From assembly GCF_049537155.1 (NCBI RefSeq), contig NZ_JBMVQZ010000010.1, positions 1-64,000 of the forward strand: a DNA stretch of 64,000 bases, given 5' to 3'. How positions within the stretch are numbered: position 1 is the stretch's first letter; the number at the start of each line of letters is the position of its first letter. This DNA comes from Limisphaera sp049537155 (GTDB lineage Bacteria; Verrucomicrobiota; Verrucomicrobiia; Limisphaerales; Limisphaeraceae). The notes below the pieces were generated by a model. That model was not told where the DNA came from, searched no databases, and saw only the letters and a program-made list of their open reading frames with translations. Shown piece by piece: positions 1 through 8,945 of the stretch. Both the position numbers and the translations under genes were made by a program.

Positions 1-342
1 CTCCCTTTCCTCACCCGGCGACCGACCCCACCACAACCGATACGCACGACAAAACGCCGACACACTCCCATACCCCAACCGACCGGCCACCTCCCCAACC
101 CGCCGACCATCCTTCAACCACCGCCGCGCCAATTCCATCCGCTTCCTCCGCAGCCACTCCCGTAACCTCCCCCTCTCCAACACCGCAAACCGCCGCTCCA
201 GCGTCCGCTCGCTGACCAGCAGAACAGCCGCCATCGCCTTCACACAGAAACCGCAACCCATCGCCAACTCCAACCACTGCCTTTCCCCACCAGGCAACTT
301 CACGCCAGCCGCTCCACCTGTCCTCCGCCGGCCTTTGCTCAT
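1..342 (-). CDS. AraC-type HTH protein, C-terminus beyond window edge (unit 0)
   Basis: A short DNA-binding protein made only of an AraC/XylS-type double helix-turn-helix, with no sensor domain. The ATG at 340-342 gives MSKGRRRTGGAAGVKLPGG, then a first HTH (LELAMGCGFCVKAMAAVLLV), a linker and the recognition part RVGEVAGRLGYGSVSAFCRA. It is about 85-90% identical by eye to the complete 117-residue copy at 12254-12607, so only a few C-terminal residues are lost beyond base 1. An almost perfect inverted repeat lies 100 bp upstream (442-459). The coding strand is G/T-rich and poor in C. Family assignment is firm; the target genes, presumably the unit to its left, are inference. Confidence 0.75.
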   Translation of the reverse strand, partial: MSKGRRRTGGAAGVKLPGGERQWLELAMGCGFCVKAMAAVLLVSERTLERRFAVLERGRLREWLRRKRMELARRWLKDGRRVGEVAGRLGYGSVSAFCRAYRLWWGRSPGEERE

Positions 343-441
343 GCTCCGACCTCACGATCATCGCCCGGCCATCAGGCCCCCGCCACACTCCCGGCTCACA
401 AGGGTTCACCTCCTCTTTTACCTCCCTCATGAATTTCCTCA

Positions 442-459
442 ATGGCCAAAATTGGCCAT
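442..459. promoter_or_regulatory. Inverted repeat upstream of AraC gene (candidate operator)
   Basis: The arms ATGGCCAA and TTGGCCAT are perfect, with two bases between them. The same dyad lies upstream of the AraC genes at 12254 and, imperfectly, at 21464. Conservation of position and sequence suggests a binding site for these AraC proteins; binding itself is inferred. Confidence 0.5.
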
Positions 460-1001
460 CCCCCTCACACCAGCTTTCTCTATTCACCATTTCGTTCGCT
501 CCCGGACGACTGCCACGAGTCGGCAGCCCGAAACTGAGCAGTAGCACGAAAACCCTGACTGCCGTCGGTCTTCTGTGCCTGCTCACATCTTGCCAAACGC
601 GTCAGTCTCCACACCAACCCGCCCCAGCCCCCAGGCACTGCCCGACTTCAAACGCTGAACCAATAGCCTCGTCAGTACGCGGCTCACAACAAGGCTTCTC
701 CAAGCGCTGCGGTGATCCACCGTTTGCCGAGCCGCGCACGGAGCTGACAGCGCCTCACAGGACAGCCACCATCGGTCACAATAGAACCTGTCCCTAGACG
801 GGTTTTGTACGTCGCTACAAGGCGTGGCAGGAGTGGGTGAAGTGAAGATGAGACACCTGAGACGAAGCGCCCCAGGGCATCGCAGGGAAGGGAAAGCGCC
901 TTGTCATGGCTGTGAACACCCCACCCAGACAAAGCGTCCCCGCCGGCCGGCGGCCGGAACAGCTGCATCAACGGGAAGGCGAGAAGAGCCCTTTTGCCGG
1001 C

Positions 1002-1800
1002 TCAGCCCAACACCTGCCGCACCAACAGAAACGCGCAGGCCATCCGCAAATACGCCTCAAACGCCCGGCTCGACTTCTCCCACCGGATGCACAGCCGCCG
1101 AAAATGCCGCAGCCGGGTCTGCCTGCCGGCAGGCAGGCCACCGTACGCTCCACCACCCACCGCCGACGATACCGCCGCAGCGACCGGCCGTCCTGCGTGC
1201 GATCCTCCGGCCGACAACTGCTCCGGTGCGACGCCATCAGCTCCATGCCTGGAGCCGCAAACGCCCGGTCCCGTGCATCGCTCTCCCAGGCCTTGTCGCC
1301 CACCACCCGCTCCGGAACCTCCTTCGTCAACATGAAATCGAACCACCCCTGCGCCAGAGTCGACTCATACGGCCGGGCCGAAAAGCTCTGCACCGCAATC
1401 GGCAATCCCCGGGCGTCCATGGCAATGAGGATCTTCACCCCCTTGCCCACCTTCGTGCGCCCGATCCCGTCGCCTCCACCATGTGCCGGACAGAACGCCA
1501 CATCCGGAAAGCATTCATACAGCCGATACTCTCCGCGCTCCTCCACCAGTTGCCCGGCCTCCTGCAACATCCGTTCGAATACACCCTCCCGCCCCCAGCG
1601 CTGGAAGGCATGTGGACGGCACTCTTGGAGCCGAATTGCCGGGGCAGGTCTTTCCATTTGGCTCCGTTGTCCGGCAACCAGAAGATCCCGGCCAGCGCCT
1701 TGCGCTTGTCGGTTCGGGGACGGCCGCCCCTGGGGTTCGTGGGAGGATCGGGAATGCGTGCGTAGAGCCAATCCAGCAACCTGTCTCTACGCTTCACCAC
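1002..1800 (-). pseudogene. IS5-family transposase, frameshifted (copy 1)
   Basis: A DDE transposase of the IS5 family (IS427-like). The N-terminal part from a GTG at 1800 reads RGGRPRTDKRKALAGIFW and KWKDLPRQFGSKSAVH. Near 1610 one base is missing relative to the copy at 13251-14031 and the frame shifts. The catalytic half continues as VGKGVKILIAMDARGLPIAV and RRWVVERTVA. A 20-bp insertion at 1118-1137 shifts the frame again before the C-terminal RRLCIRWEKSSRAFEAYLRM and a stop at 1002. With two frame breaks it cannot make an intact enzyme. Element ends were not found. Confidence 0.8.
1119..1136. repeat. 18-bp perfect palindrome inserted in dead transposase
   Basis: CTGCCTGCCGGCAGGCAG equals its own reverse complement. 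It lies inside a 20-bp stretch (1118-1137) that is absent from the otherwise matching sequence near 13367. It therefore looks like an insertion rather than ancestral sequence. Confidence 0.65.
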
Positions 1801-2170
1801 GACACCATGTTACCACGTCAGGCATATGTGTGTTCCGATAGCTTGTACAGTGACCACACCTGTTTACGCATCACAGCGACACACGATGATTTCTTGATAC
1901 GTTCAATTCATGGACGCGCTGCGCACTGAAACCGCACGCAGATATAGCTCAGCGCTGAACATCTTCTCTCAGATGTCCAGTGACGACTACATGACCCTCA
2001 TATGCCTCGCCACGCACGCCCAGATCATAACGCACCTTCCATGCCGATGTCTAGGCGTCGTACATGTCCCCCCAACCTAAGCCTCTCTTCTGTTAGCTGC
2101 CATGCCAGCATCAAAGACCCATTTACGCGCCCTGCAACCCGATTGGTACATTTCTTCTCACGTGTTTCCG
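1801..2170. other. Intergenic, nothing recognised
   Basis: 370 bp between the transposase remnant and the small cysteine-rich gene. I see no convincing reading frame, RNA gene or clear terminator hairpin. Confidence 0.5.
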
Positions 2171-2548
2171 TCAGTTCCAGTAGCACTTGTAGCCGCCGAA
2201 AGCGCAGCTCGCGTTGGCCTGGGCCTCACAAGAACCGCTCACGCCCAGCCTGAACCCCAGCCTGACGTCGATAGGGCGACAGCTTCCGCTCTGCTGTGTG
2301 GCTACATATCCCGCTGTGCATGAATCCCATGGATTTCCTTGCTTACATTTTTGATACCGATAGATTGTGCGTATGCACGTGCCGGCTTGATTCCCATGAC
2401 CGCAGGTACTTTGATCAACGACGTAGCTGTCTCCCCATCCATCGGGCCTGAGCCCATTGGGCGGATCAGCACTCATGACGCTCCACACAGCAACTGCTGC
2501 CAGCAGTGTGGCGCTTGTTGTGACCAGTTTCGTTTGCTTGCTCGTCAT
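2171..2548 (-). CDS. Small secreted cysteine-rich protein (A protein, unit 1)
   Basis: 125 residues. The start is set by a strong ribosome site (AAGGAGGA, five bases before ATG). A signal peptide covers about residues 1-27 (KLVTTSATLLAAVAVWSVMS). The mature part has eight cysteines (STC, GTC, QKC, DSC, GSC, GSC, ASC, YKC), an even number that fits four disulfides outside the cytoplasm. It does not share the 12-cysteine pattern of the A proteins at 9686, 15137 and 22784, but it sits in the same place, 37 bp downstream of a B gene. Function unknown; I recognise no family. Confidence 0.7.
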   Translation of the reverse strand: MTSKQTKLVTTSATLLAAVAVWSVMSADPPNGLRPDGWGDSYVVDQSTCGHGNQAGTCIRTIYRYQKCKQGNPWDSCTAGYVATQQSGSCRPIDVRLGFRLGVSGSCEAQANASCAFGGYKCYWN

Positions 2549-2585
2549 ACGACTCCTCCTTTTTGGCTTTTCCTTTCACCCCTTT

Positions 2586-3704
2586 TCAACCCCGACCACC
2601 CCAACATCTGCCACACCGGCACACGGCGACGCATGCGCCCACTGCCAGCCCGACCATGCTCCATATTATCAAGGCACGCACAAAACTTTTGTGCTCGGAG
2701 CTTTTGTCGGGCTCAGATGAGCGCAAGGCAACCAGCGCAGGGCTCCCCGAGAACGGCACACCGAGTCTACCATCAAGAACATACCCGGCGCGACCCCGCA
2801 TCTGAGGCCGTTCATCATTCACAGCTACCTCGCAGTCTTTAAGCCAGCGCGGCCCGGGAATCGTCGTCCCTTCGACCTCCCAACTGTTCGTTATCCAACC
2901 CTGAACGCTGTACATCGCAAACACGTCGTCTGGCGATGTCGGCCCTTCGATTTCATTCTTCGCCAGCGCGCGTCGATATTGAAATGATCGCACCCTCCTG
3001 CCATTCCCCTCCACTGTCAGGCTCGCAGCAACAAAGCCACTGCGATAAGCCGCGGCTACAAGCCTTCTCTCACCGCCCAGATGTGGCATCTTTTGCCACC
3101 CTGGAGCAACCCACCGCCATTCGTACACGTCCTCGCGCATTCGGCGCATCTCCTGCCGCACCTCAGACGGATCATAGTCCCCTTCGCCGTCATACACGCC
3201 TCGGATGGGAAACACCTTCTCGTGCCCGTGAAGCAGCTCGGTCTGTTCGGAAAGTACTGCCAGCAAAAGAACCTGAATGGCGGGATCGACCAGCCTTGTT
3301 GGAAAACGGCCCGGATACATCAGAGCAACGCCCTTTCCACCCTGCCAGCGCAGGACCCCATCCTGGTGATGCAAAGGAACCATTGCCTCAAACACATCAA
3401 CGCCATCACTTCCTACACAATAGTAGGTTGTACTGACATCCCGTTGCACAAATGCCTCGATGACGTAATGTCGCCCCAGCCACCCGACGCGACACGGTGT
3501 GGGTATGGATCGATATCGCACCCTGTTCCAATCCCCGTCCAAATGGCCTACCCATTGAAGGTATCCCTCCACGCCCCCGCCACCGGAGCCCGTACTCCCA
3601 CCAGCTCGGACGGTCGTTAAGCACACCGCTAGCACAATCAGTGAGCCACGGTGCAACCATTTCCACGCCGCCCACCTCATACATCCGGTCAGTAATGTTG
3701 ACAT
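2586..3704 (-). CDS. Exported protein with C-terminal membrane anchor (B protein, unit 1)
   Basis: 372 residues. The ATG at 3704 follows GGAAGG and leads into MSTLLTGCMRWAAWKWLHRG and a hydrophobic signal segment (SLIVLAVCLTTVRAGG). The long exported domain contains GSDGVDVFEAMVPLHHQDG, like the 'dG.d.f' stretch in other B proteins. A single membrane helix near the end (ALIIWSMVGLAVGACVAVC) is followed by a short basic tail. The protein is thus predicted to sit on the outer face of the inner membrane. It is the most diverged of the B family here, and no MauE-like gene precedes it. No catalytic motif is recognised. Confidence 0.65.
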   Translation of the reverse strand: MSTLLTGCMRWAAWKWLHRGSLIVLAVCLTTVRAGGSTGSGGGGVEGYLQWVGHLDGDWNRVRYRSIPTPCRVGWLGRHYVIEAFVQRDVSTTYYCVGSDGVDVFEAMVPLHHQDGVLRWQGGKGVALMYPGRFPTRLVDPAIQVLLLAVLSEQTELLHGHEKVFPIRGVYDGEGDYDPSEVRQEMRRMREDVYEWRWVAPGWQKMPHLGGERRLVAAAYRSGFVAASLTVEGNGRRVRSFQYRRALAKNEIEGPTSPDDVFAMYSVQGWITNSWEVEGTTIPGPRWLKDCEVAVNDERPQMRGRAGYVLDGRLGVPFSGSPALVALRSSEPDKSSEHKSFVRALIIWSMVGLAVGACVAVCRCGRCWGGRG

Positions 3705-4398
3705 GATCCGCCTTCCATTTTCCAACTTCAACGACCGGACCCCTTGCGTTGGGCCATCGCTTTCATGTCTGGGAAACATGCGAAGAGTTCGCCCTTCACA
3801 TTTCCTTTCAGGACAAAACATCCTGCCGCAGACATTCTTGATCCAGACGTCCTCTCGCGCGCTCGCGAGGATCCCGCCAACAACTGCTCAGCTGGGGCTT
3901 TCCTCATTTTAACACAAGCGCTCGCATGTTCACACCTGAGTTCCTCGGATTCGTTACAGCATGTCGGATCATGACGCGCAATCGCATTTCCGAATCACGA
4001 GCCACCATCCGGAACGCCCGACCAGTTCAACTGTTAACTGCACCTCTCACACGGGAAACAGTCACCTGCCAACTGGCTACCTGGCCTCCGTGGATTACAC
4101 CTCTGTTGACATTACCCACCCCTTCAGCAACCACACTTGCAGCCTATTCCTCAACAATCCCTGTCCTGTCTCTTCCCTCTTTTTTTACCTCAGCACCCAA
4201 GCCTCATCCTCGATCCTCGACAAGCTTCAACTCCGCGCTCACCCCTCGCCAAAAGGGCCTCTCCCACGGCCCCCAGGCACCCCTTTCATTGGATTTCTAT
4301 CTCTTCTTTACCTCCAGACACAGGCCCGGCCAAGAAAAAAATGTTTGCATTTTCCGACATTCCCACGCCCCTGGTTCCTGCCGCCCGGGCGGTTTTCT
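3705..4398. repeat. Gene-free stretch holding conserved unit leader (type 1)
   Basis: No supported gene. From about 4195 to 4398 it matches the block between the AraC and MauE-like genes of other units (about 8555-8758, 12052-12253 and 17370-17572). Shared text includes CAAGCTTCAACTCCGCGC and TTCCGACATTCCCACG. From 3705 to 4190, where a MauE-like gene would be expected, the sequence is unrelated, so that gene appears to be missing from this unit. Confidence 0.6.
4381..4392. repeat. CCGCCCGGGCGG palindrome, 3' of AraC gene (copy 1 of 6)
   Basis: A perfect 12-bp palindrome six bases past the AraC stop codon on the minus strand. It is identical at 8741, 12236, 17555, 21446 and 25227. Read on the plus strand it is followed by a short T-run. 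It could be a weak terminator or a protein site; which is not decided. Confidence 0.6.
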
Positions 4399-4749
4399 TC
4401 AGCGCGCCCGCTCCCTTTCCTCACACGGCGACCGACCCCACCGCCGCCGGTACGCACGACAAAACGCCGACACACTCCCATACCCCAGCCGACCGGCCAC
4501 CTCTTTAACAAAAGTGCCCTCCCTCAGCCACCGCCGCCCCACTTCCATCCGCGTCCTCCGCAGCCACTCCCACAGCCTTTCCTTCACTTCCCGCCTGAAC
4601 CTCCTCCGCAACGTCCGCTCGCCAACCTCCAGAACAGCCGCCATCGCCTTCACACGGAAACCGCACCTCATCGCCAACTCCAACCACTCCTCTTCCCCTT
4701 CAGGCAGCCTGACGCCCACCATCCCCTTCCGGCTCCGCCGGACTTTCAT
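4399..4749 (-). CDS. AraC-type HTH protein (unit 1)
   Basis: 116 residues, only the AraC/XylS DNA-binding domain. The first helix-turn-helix is at about 25-50 (LELAMRCGFRVKAMAAVLEV). The second, at about 78-105, carries VKEVAGRLGYGSVSAFCRAY and ends RSPCEERERAR. Complete and uninterrupted, unlike the remnants at 8759, 17573 and 25245. Its coding strand is rich in G and T with little C. The inverted repeat found upstream of its sisters is absent here. It lies 140 bp downstream of the B gene ending at 4890 and could be cotranscribed with it. Likely regulator of this gene array, by inference. Confidence 0.75.
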   Translation of the reverse strand: MKVRRSRKGMVGVRLPEGEEEWLELAMRCGFRVKAMAAVLEVGERTLRRRFRREVKERLWEWLRRTRMEVGRRWLREGTFVKEVAGRLGYGSVSAFCRAYRRRWGRSPCEERERAR

Positions 4750-4889
4750 GCCTGTGCAACCTCAGTGCCTTCTCCCCGAAGCCCTCCCTCGCCGCGCTAA
4801 AGATCCACACCGGCTGTCCTGCCACATAAAACCATGAAAGCTCCGGCGGGCTCGGGAATGTCTCGTCTCCAGAGGACGGCGCAGGCCGA

Positions 4890-5984
4890 TCAGGAGCAAC
4901 CCGGCCGGTTTCTCGATGTGCGCACCAGGTACCAGAGACCCGCGCCCGACATCGCCGTCAGGGCCAGAATCACGACCCACCGCCGATAAGCAGGCGTGCC
5001 GGGAACCCGTTTGACCGGCAGAAAGCCAGCCATCTCCTGCAGACGCGGACTGCTCACCGGTTCCCATATGTCGTCCCTGACGGGGTATATCAGGGGCTCC
5101 TCGCCCCGCGTCCGCCAAAAACGCCAATCCCGCGCGACCACCTCGGCCGGACGCAACCGCCAGGATGGCGTGCCTTGATTCCATCGCTCCCAGCGGACCA
5201 CCCTGAACCACGCATCCAACGCCACCCTGAGCTCATCGGCCTTCCTGGCTCCCAGTCGCGGAACGAACCGTCTCAGCACCGCCGACTGCGGCCGCACCAG
5301 CTGCCCGTCACGCACGGTCTCCTGGACCTCGTACTCCATGGCCAAATACCCTCGATCCCTCGGGGGCGCAAGTCGAACGACCTTTCCGCTGGCATCGAGG
5401 CCCGTCTCGTTATACCGAAGCTTCAAGCCGCACACCCATGCACCCCCCGGCTCACAATCCCTGCGATCCACCTCGAACTCCACGCACCGGTACTCCGGGG
5501 ACACCTCCCAGTCGCACCATTGCAACCGCCCGGGGCCGATTTCGCCCAAGTCGGGCTGCGGACAAAGCGCCAACCAGGCCACAAATAACGCGTTCTCGTA
5601 CGGTCGTGGATACGGGGTCGGAGCCACGTGGGCTTCCAGGCGGATGGCGGAAGTGGGCTTTGGCAATGTCGTCAGCGGCTCCCCTGCAAGCAGCCTTCGC
5701 ACACCTCCAGGAATCGTCATGTAGTTGTACACCAAACCCTTCACCAAGTCGGGGCTGGTATAGGCGGCCTCCACGAGCCACCAGCCATTACTGTACCAAA
5801 ACTCCACCCGGCCCTCCTGCACCATGTTGCGATCCTCCCGGGTTACTGGCAGGCTCGCTTCCATTCGCACCTCCGCAAGGGCATGGAACGGGGGAACGTC
5901 AACCGATGCAGCACCCCTCGCCTCCGACCCGGTGAGAACCCATGCCACTGCGCAGACGAACCAGCCGTGAGAATGCTGTCTCAT
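4890..5984 (-). CDS. Exported protein with C-terminal membrane anchor (B protein, unit 2)
   Basis: 364 residues. The ATG at 5984 follows AAGAGGTGCGT; a GTG two codons earlier is possible. The N-terminus MRQHSHGWFVCAVAWVLTG is a signal peptide ending near EARGA. The extracytoplasmic domain shares the layout of the B protein at 19497: a GWWLVEAA strand, NALFVAWLALCPQPD, DRGYLAMEYEVQETVRDGQL and ARDWRFW before the end. A membrane helix (WVVILALTAMSGAGLWYLV) and basic tail close it. No A gene lies directly downstream; an AraC gene follows instead. Function unknown. Confidence 0.65.
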   Translation of the reverse strand: MRQHSHGWFVCAVAWVLTGSEARGAASVDVPPFHALAEVRMEASLPVTREDRNMVQEGRVEFWYSNGWWLVEAAYTSPDLVKGLVYNYMTIPGGVRRLLAGEPLTTLPKPTSAIRLEAHVAPTPYPRPYENALFVAWLALCPQPDLGEIGPGRLQWCDWEVSPEYRCVEFEVDRRDCEPGGAWVCGLKLRYNETGLDASGKVVRLAPPRDRGYLAMEYEVQETVRDGQLVRPQSAVLRRFVPRLGARKADELRVALDAWFRVVRWERWNQGTPSWRLRPAEVVARDWRFWRTRGEEPLIYPVRDDIWEPVSSPRLQEMAGFLPVKRVPGTPAYRRWVVILALTAMSGAGLWYLVRTSRNRPGCS

Positions 5985-6136
5985 ACGCACCTCTTGCTTG
6001 CCGTTTCACAGCTCACGCGCACAGAGGGTGTCACGGCAGAGGGCCGCAACCGCGGCGGTGACCGGCCCGGAGGCCACACACCTCCCGGCCCGTCGCCGAA
6101 TGGCAGCCATCGGTTCCGTGGACCCTTTGCGCCTGC

Positions 6137-6487
6137 TCAGATGTTCGGACAATAACCACACTGCTCGCCGTACAGATACGCCTGCCGGCACGTCCCGTTT
6201 GTCATTGTCACCGAATGGATCGGAGGACGGCAAGTACAGTTCAGGTTGTCATCCACATATGGCGTCAGCCACGTGTAGATAATGGTTAGCGGCGCCTGAT
6301 ACATATGGCATCCCGTTTTTCCACATTCACCATCGCGCGAGTCACAGTACATTACGTTGGGCGGAGTGGATCTGATTTGCGTGCAGCTGTTGGCACACGA
6401 TGCGTCCTGCCATGGCCCACAGCGCATGCCATCGACAACAACATAGCACGTCGCCATCGCGCTCCACAGAATGAACATGCACGCCAC
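6137..6487 (-). CDS. Small secreted cysteine-rich protein (A protein, unit 2)
   Basis: About 116 residues from a GTG at 6487, with an ATG three codons later. There is an in-frame stop not far upstream, so the protein is short. A hydrophobic export signal (MFILWSAMATCYVVVDG) is followed by about 11 cysteines in pairs such as DASCANSC, GECGKTGC, NCTC and EQCGYC. Basic codons just before the chosen start (KARGLAR) would improve the signal peptide if a non-ATG start is used, so the N-terminus is uncertain. It lies between a 263-residue exported protein gene and a B gene. No known family recognised. Confidence 0.55.
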   Translation of the reverse strand: MACMFILWSAMATCYVVVDGMRCGPWQDASCANSCTQIRSTPPNVMYCDSRDGECGKTGCHMYQAPLTIIYTWLTPYVDDNLNCTCRPPIHSVTMTNGTCRQAYLYGEQCGYCPNI

Positions 6488-6791
6488 TCTCGCCAGCCCC
6501 CTGGCCTTCGGATTCCCTCTCTCCTTCGTCCTCCTTTCTCTTCGGCTGATTCCTCACGGTTTCTCCATGTTCGCCCCATCCCGGCAGCTACAGCACAGCA
6601 AGGGATGGGGAGAACAACATCCGTGCCCGATGTACGCACTCCATCCGGCACACGACGGTCGGTCGGTCCAGTTGCCCTGTCCACGCATGCCCGCTCCATG
6701 GCCGGCTGCCACAGACCTCCATTCCCGGCGGTGCCGGTGTTTCCATTTGCACATTCGCTCGCAAACCATTTTTTCAAGCGGCGGTGCCCGG

Positions 6792-7583
6792 TTAAAAGAT
6801 CAGGTCATAATTATGCGCCTGAAAGAACGTGCACAAGCAGATCGGCATCCAGTCTTCCAGCGTTGGATCCCAGTACCCAATCAACACGAGCGGTGTCGCA
6901 GGGCCATGCTCATTCGTGTTGAATCTGACATTCATTTCCAATCTGAAATATCGCAACACGCCATTTTTCTGCAAAAGCTCCTCGGGCGAAGGCTCATATA
7001 TCACCGCTCCCTCCCAGCATGACACCCCCAGGCCGGGAAACGTCCCGGCGGACGGCTGACGCAACGAGAGCCCCAGGTCGGGCCTCACGACAAACGACAC
7101 TTTAATGCTCTGCTTACCGACGCCGGCGATTCTGTTCGTGCCGTTCCACATGTCCCATGCGAAGCGGAGGATATCTTCCTCGGATGTCAATGTGACACCC
7201 TTCTCAAGGGCAGCTTGTTTTGCGGCGGCTGCCAAGCGCTCGCCAACCTTGAACGGCGGCCGAACGCGGAATTTTTTGTACTCCTCGAACTGCCCGGACG
7301 AATAACAGGCGTAGAACTGTGCCACGCACGCCAGAAGCTTTCGCTGCTCGTCGGCCGTCAGTTTGTTTACATCTGACACGATCTGGTGTTCAACGATTTC
7401 CTTGAACAGCGCCACATCCAAAGGTTGGGTTGCGACTTTGGAAAACGACTCCAAGATGTGCGTCGCAAGCGCAATGTGCTCCTGTGACCGGGCGGTCTCC
7501 TTTTTCGTCCCAACCCGCCAGATGACCAGAACGGCAAGCGCAAGCGTGCTTCCGATAAAGAGAGCAGACGACAATCGCCTCAT
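6792..7583 (-). CDS. Exported or N-anchored protein of unknown function (unit 2)
   Basis: 263 residues from an ATG at 7583. One N-terminal hydrophobic segment (SALFIGSTLALAVLVIWRV) is a signal anchor. The remainder is soluble and has no C-terminal helix, unlike the B proteins. A helical part (about 35-140, with HILESFSKVATQPLD and EDILRFAWDMWNG) precedes a beta-rich part (IKVSFVVRPDLGLSLRQPS, LRYFRLEMNVRF, PLVLIGYWDPTLEDW). It occupies the B position between two A genes and may replace a B protein. No family recognised and no ribosome site obvious. Confidence 0.6.
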   Translation of the reverse strand: MRRLSSALFIGSTLALAVLVIWRVGTKKETARSQEHIALATHILESFSKVATQPLDVALFKEIVEHQIVSDVNKLTADEQRKLLACVAQFYACYSSGQFEEYKKFRVRPPFKVGERLAAAAKQAALEKGVTLTSEEDILRFAWDMWNGTNRIAGVGKQSIKVSFVVRPDLGLSLRQPSAGTFPGLGVSCWEGAVIYEPSPEELLQKNGVLRYFRLEMNVRFNTNEHGPATPLVLIGYWDPTLEDWMPICLCTFFQAHNYDLIF

Positions 7584-7683
7584 AACGTGTGTGCGTTGTC
7601 ACCCTGTCGTCCCTGCGCCCATTCCGTGCCGCGGGGAGGATGACGTTGCCTTTGCAGCAGTGCTTTTCTGCCGGTGGCTGCAG

Positions 7684-8037
7684 CTACACTCGTCGGTCAT
7701 GACAGCTTCCCCAGGCGAACGTCACCTCTATGTAGCCGGTATTCCCGCTACAGATGAAACCATGCCACCGCGAGCAGATTGTCACGCAATAGGCGCTGCC
7801 GCAGTTCTGGCCGTCCGGACAGGTCCATGTGAACGTTTTTGTCGGATTACTGCTGCAGGGATCCTGAACCGGCCCGCAGTTCACGTCGGCTTTTGCACTT
7901 GCGATGCCCAGTAGTCCAAGTAGAATCAACAAGATTGTTTTTTTTATTTTCTCTGCATGTTTGTGTTGTTTCCTTGTTCGAGATGGTTTGCATCCGCCCG
8001 CGCAGGACCTGCTGCTGAGCAGCATTACCTGTCCCAA
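7684..8037 (-). CDS. Small secreted cysteine-rich protein (A protein, unit 2b)
   Basis: Up to 117 residues. A strong signal peptide (KIKKTILLILLGLLGIASAKA) lies 30 residues from the first possible start, so the real start is probably internal and non-ATG. The mature part of about 65 residues has eight cysteines: NCGPVQDPC, TCPDGQNC, YCVTIC, FIC and GSC. Its expected partner B gene is missing; upstream sequence is occupied by an IS5 remnant and a broken AraC gene. It looks like the surviving end of a damaged unit. Confidence 0.55.
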   Translation of the reverse strand: MGQVMLLSSRSCAGGCKPSRTRKQHKHAEKIKKTILLILLGLLGIASAKADVNCGPVQDPCSSNPTKTFTWTCPDGQNCGSAYCVTICSRWHGFICSGNTGYIEVTFAWGSCHDRRV

Positions 8038-8101
8038 AGCCGCTTAGTGACGTTGTTGACGTCCTCATTGTTGAATCGTTCCATTCCTTGCGTCCACACT
8101 C

Positions 8102-8440
8102 ATGGATGGGCCTGGGTTGAGGTCCCGGTATGTTTCCGTCAAGCTCGTGACCAGCCGCCCGAGCACGGATGAACGAATCGCGCAGGACGGACTGTTCTGG
8201 CTGTTGGGCAACGGAGCCACACGCAACGATCTGCCGCGAGGGTTCGGCTCCAAAGGCGTTGCATACCGGCTTTTCCAACGGCTGGTGTGGGGGGGCCCGT
8301 TTTCGGAGTTTCGTCGCTCCAGGCACTCAAACTGGTGCGACACCAAGCAAAGCGCCGGCTTCATGAGCGTCCTCCGGATGCGGCCCTCTGTCCGGCACGG
8401 GGCGCATGACACAGCCAACCGGGCAAAGCAGCGCGGATGC
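8102..8440 (+). pseudogene. IS5-family transposase, N-terminal remnant
   Basis: The plus strand reads SRPSTDERIAQDGLFWLLGN, then GATRNDLPRGFGSKGVAYRL and FQRLVWGGPFSEF. This aligns with RPRTDKREAPAGIFWLLDN and KWKDLPRRFGSKSAVHQAF of the copies at 1002 and 13251. After a frame change it continues RPPDAALCPARGA, matching ECFPDVAFCPAHGG. The catalytic C-terminal half is absent. Clearly a decayed insertion, in the opposite orientation to the surrounding genes. Confidence 0.65.
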
Positions 8441-8740
8441 GGACTGCTGCAGACCCACCAGAATCGCCCATTCCCCTGCAGAGTTGCCCGGCCTGACTTC
8501 CAGACTGCCGCGTCCGACCTCACTGGCCCCCGTTCAACACTCTCGGCGTCGGGACTAATGGCTCATCCTCGATCCTCGACAAGCTTCAACTCCGCGCTCA
8601 CCCCTCGCCAACAGGGCGTCTCCCACGCCCCCTGGCACCACCTTCATTGGCTTTCTGCTCCAGTTCTTACCTCCAAACACCTACTGCGCCAAGAAAAAAA
8701 AAGTGTGCATTTTCCGACATTCCCACGTCCCTGGTCCCTG

Positions 8741-8752
8741 CCGCCCGGGCGG
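8741..8752. repeat. CCGCCCGGGCGG palindrome (copy 2 of 6)
   Basis: Same 12-bp palindrome and same spacing to the AraC stop codon as at 4381. Confidence 0.6.
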
Positions 8753-8758
8753 TTTTCT

Positions 8759-8945
8759 TCAGCGCGCCCGCTCCCTCTCCTCACCCGGCGACCGTCCTTA
8801 CCACAACCGATACGCACGACAAAACGCCGACACACTCCCCTACCCCGGCCGACCGGCCACCTCCCCAACCCGCCGACCATCCTTCAACCACCGCCGCGCC
8901 AATTCCATCCGCTTCCTCCGCAGCCACTCCCACAGCCTCTCACTC
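8759..8945 (-). pseudogene. AraC-type HTH gene, truncated and with stops
   Basis: Only the C-terminal half remains (ERLWEWLRRKRMELARRWLK onward, to ERERAR and the TGA at 8759). Two nonsense changes are visible: the tyrosine of RLGYGS is TAG, and a TAA replaces a tryptophan codon in the following YRLW segment. The N-terminal half is replaced by unrelated sequence from about 8946. Confidence 0.7.

Larger units (their letters stand above)
1..1800. repeat. Duplicated 1.8-kb block, copy 1 (other copy 12266-14031)
   Basis: The AraC gene, its upstream region and an IS5-type transposase occur here in the same order and with high identity as at 12266-14031. Between the AraC gene and the transposase (343-1001) I see no gene. 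That stretch carries the inverted repeat at 442-459 and shared text such as AAACTGAGCAGTAGCACGAA. The copies differ by point changes and small indels, including a 20-bp palindromic insertion in this copy. Confidence 0.75.

Noticed and set aside
684..971. 95-residue minus-strand frame, also found near 12900-13184
   Set aside because: Its presence twice is explained by the 1.8-kb duplication; there is no ribosome site or domain and the frame is not better conserved than its surroundings.
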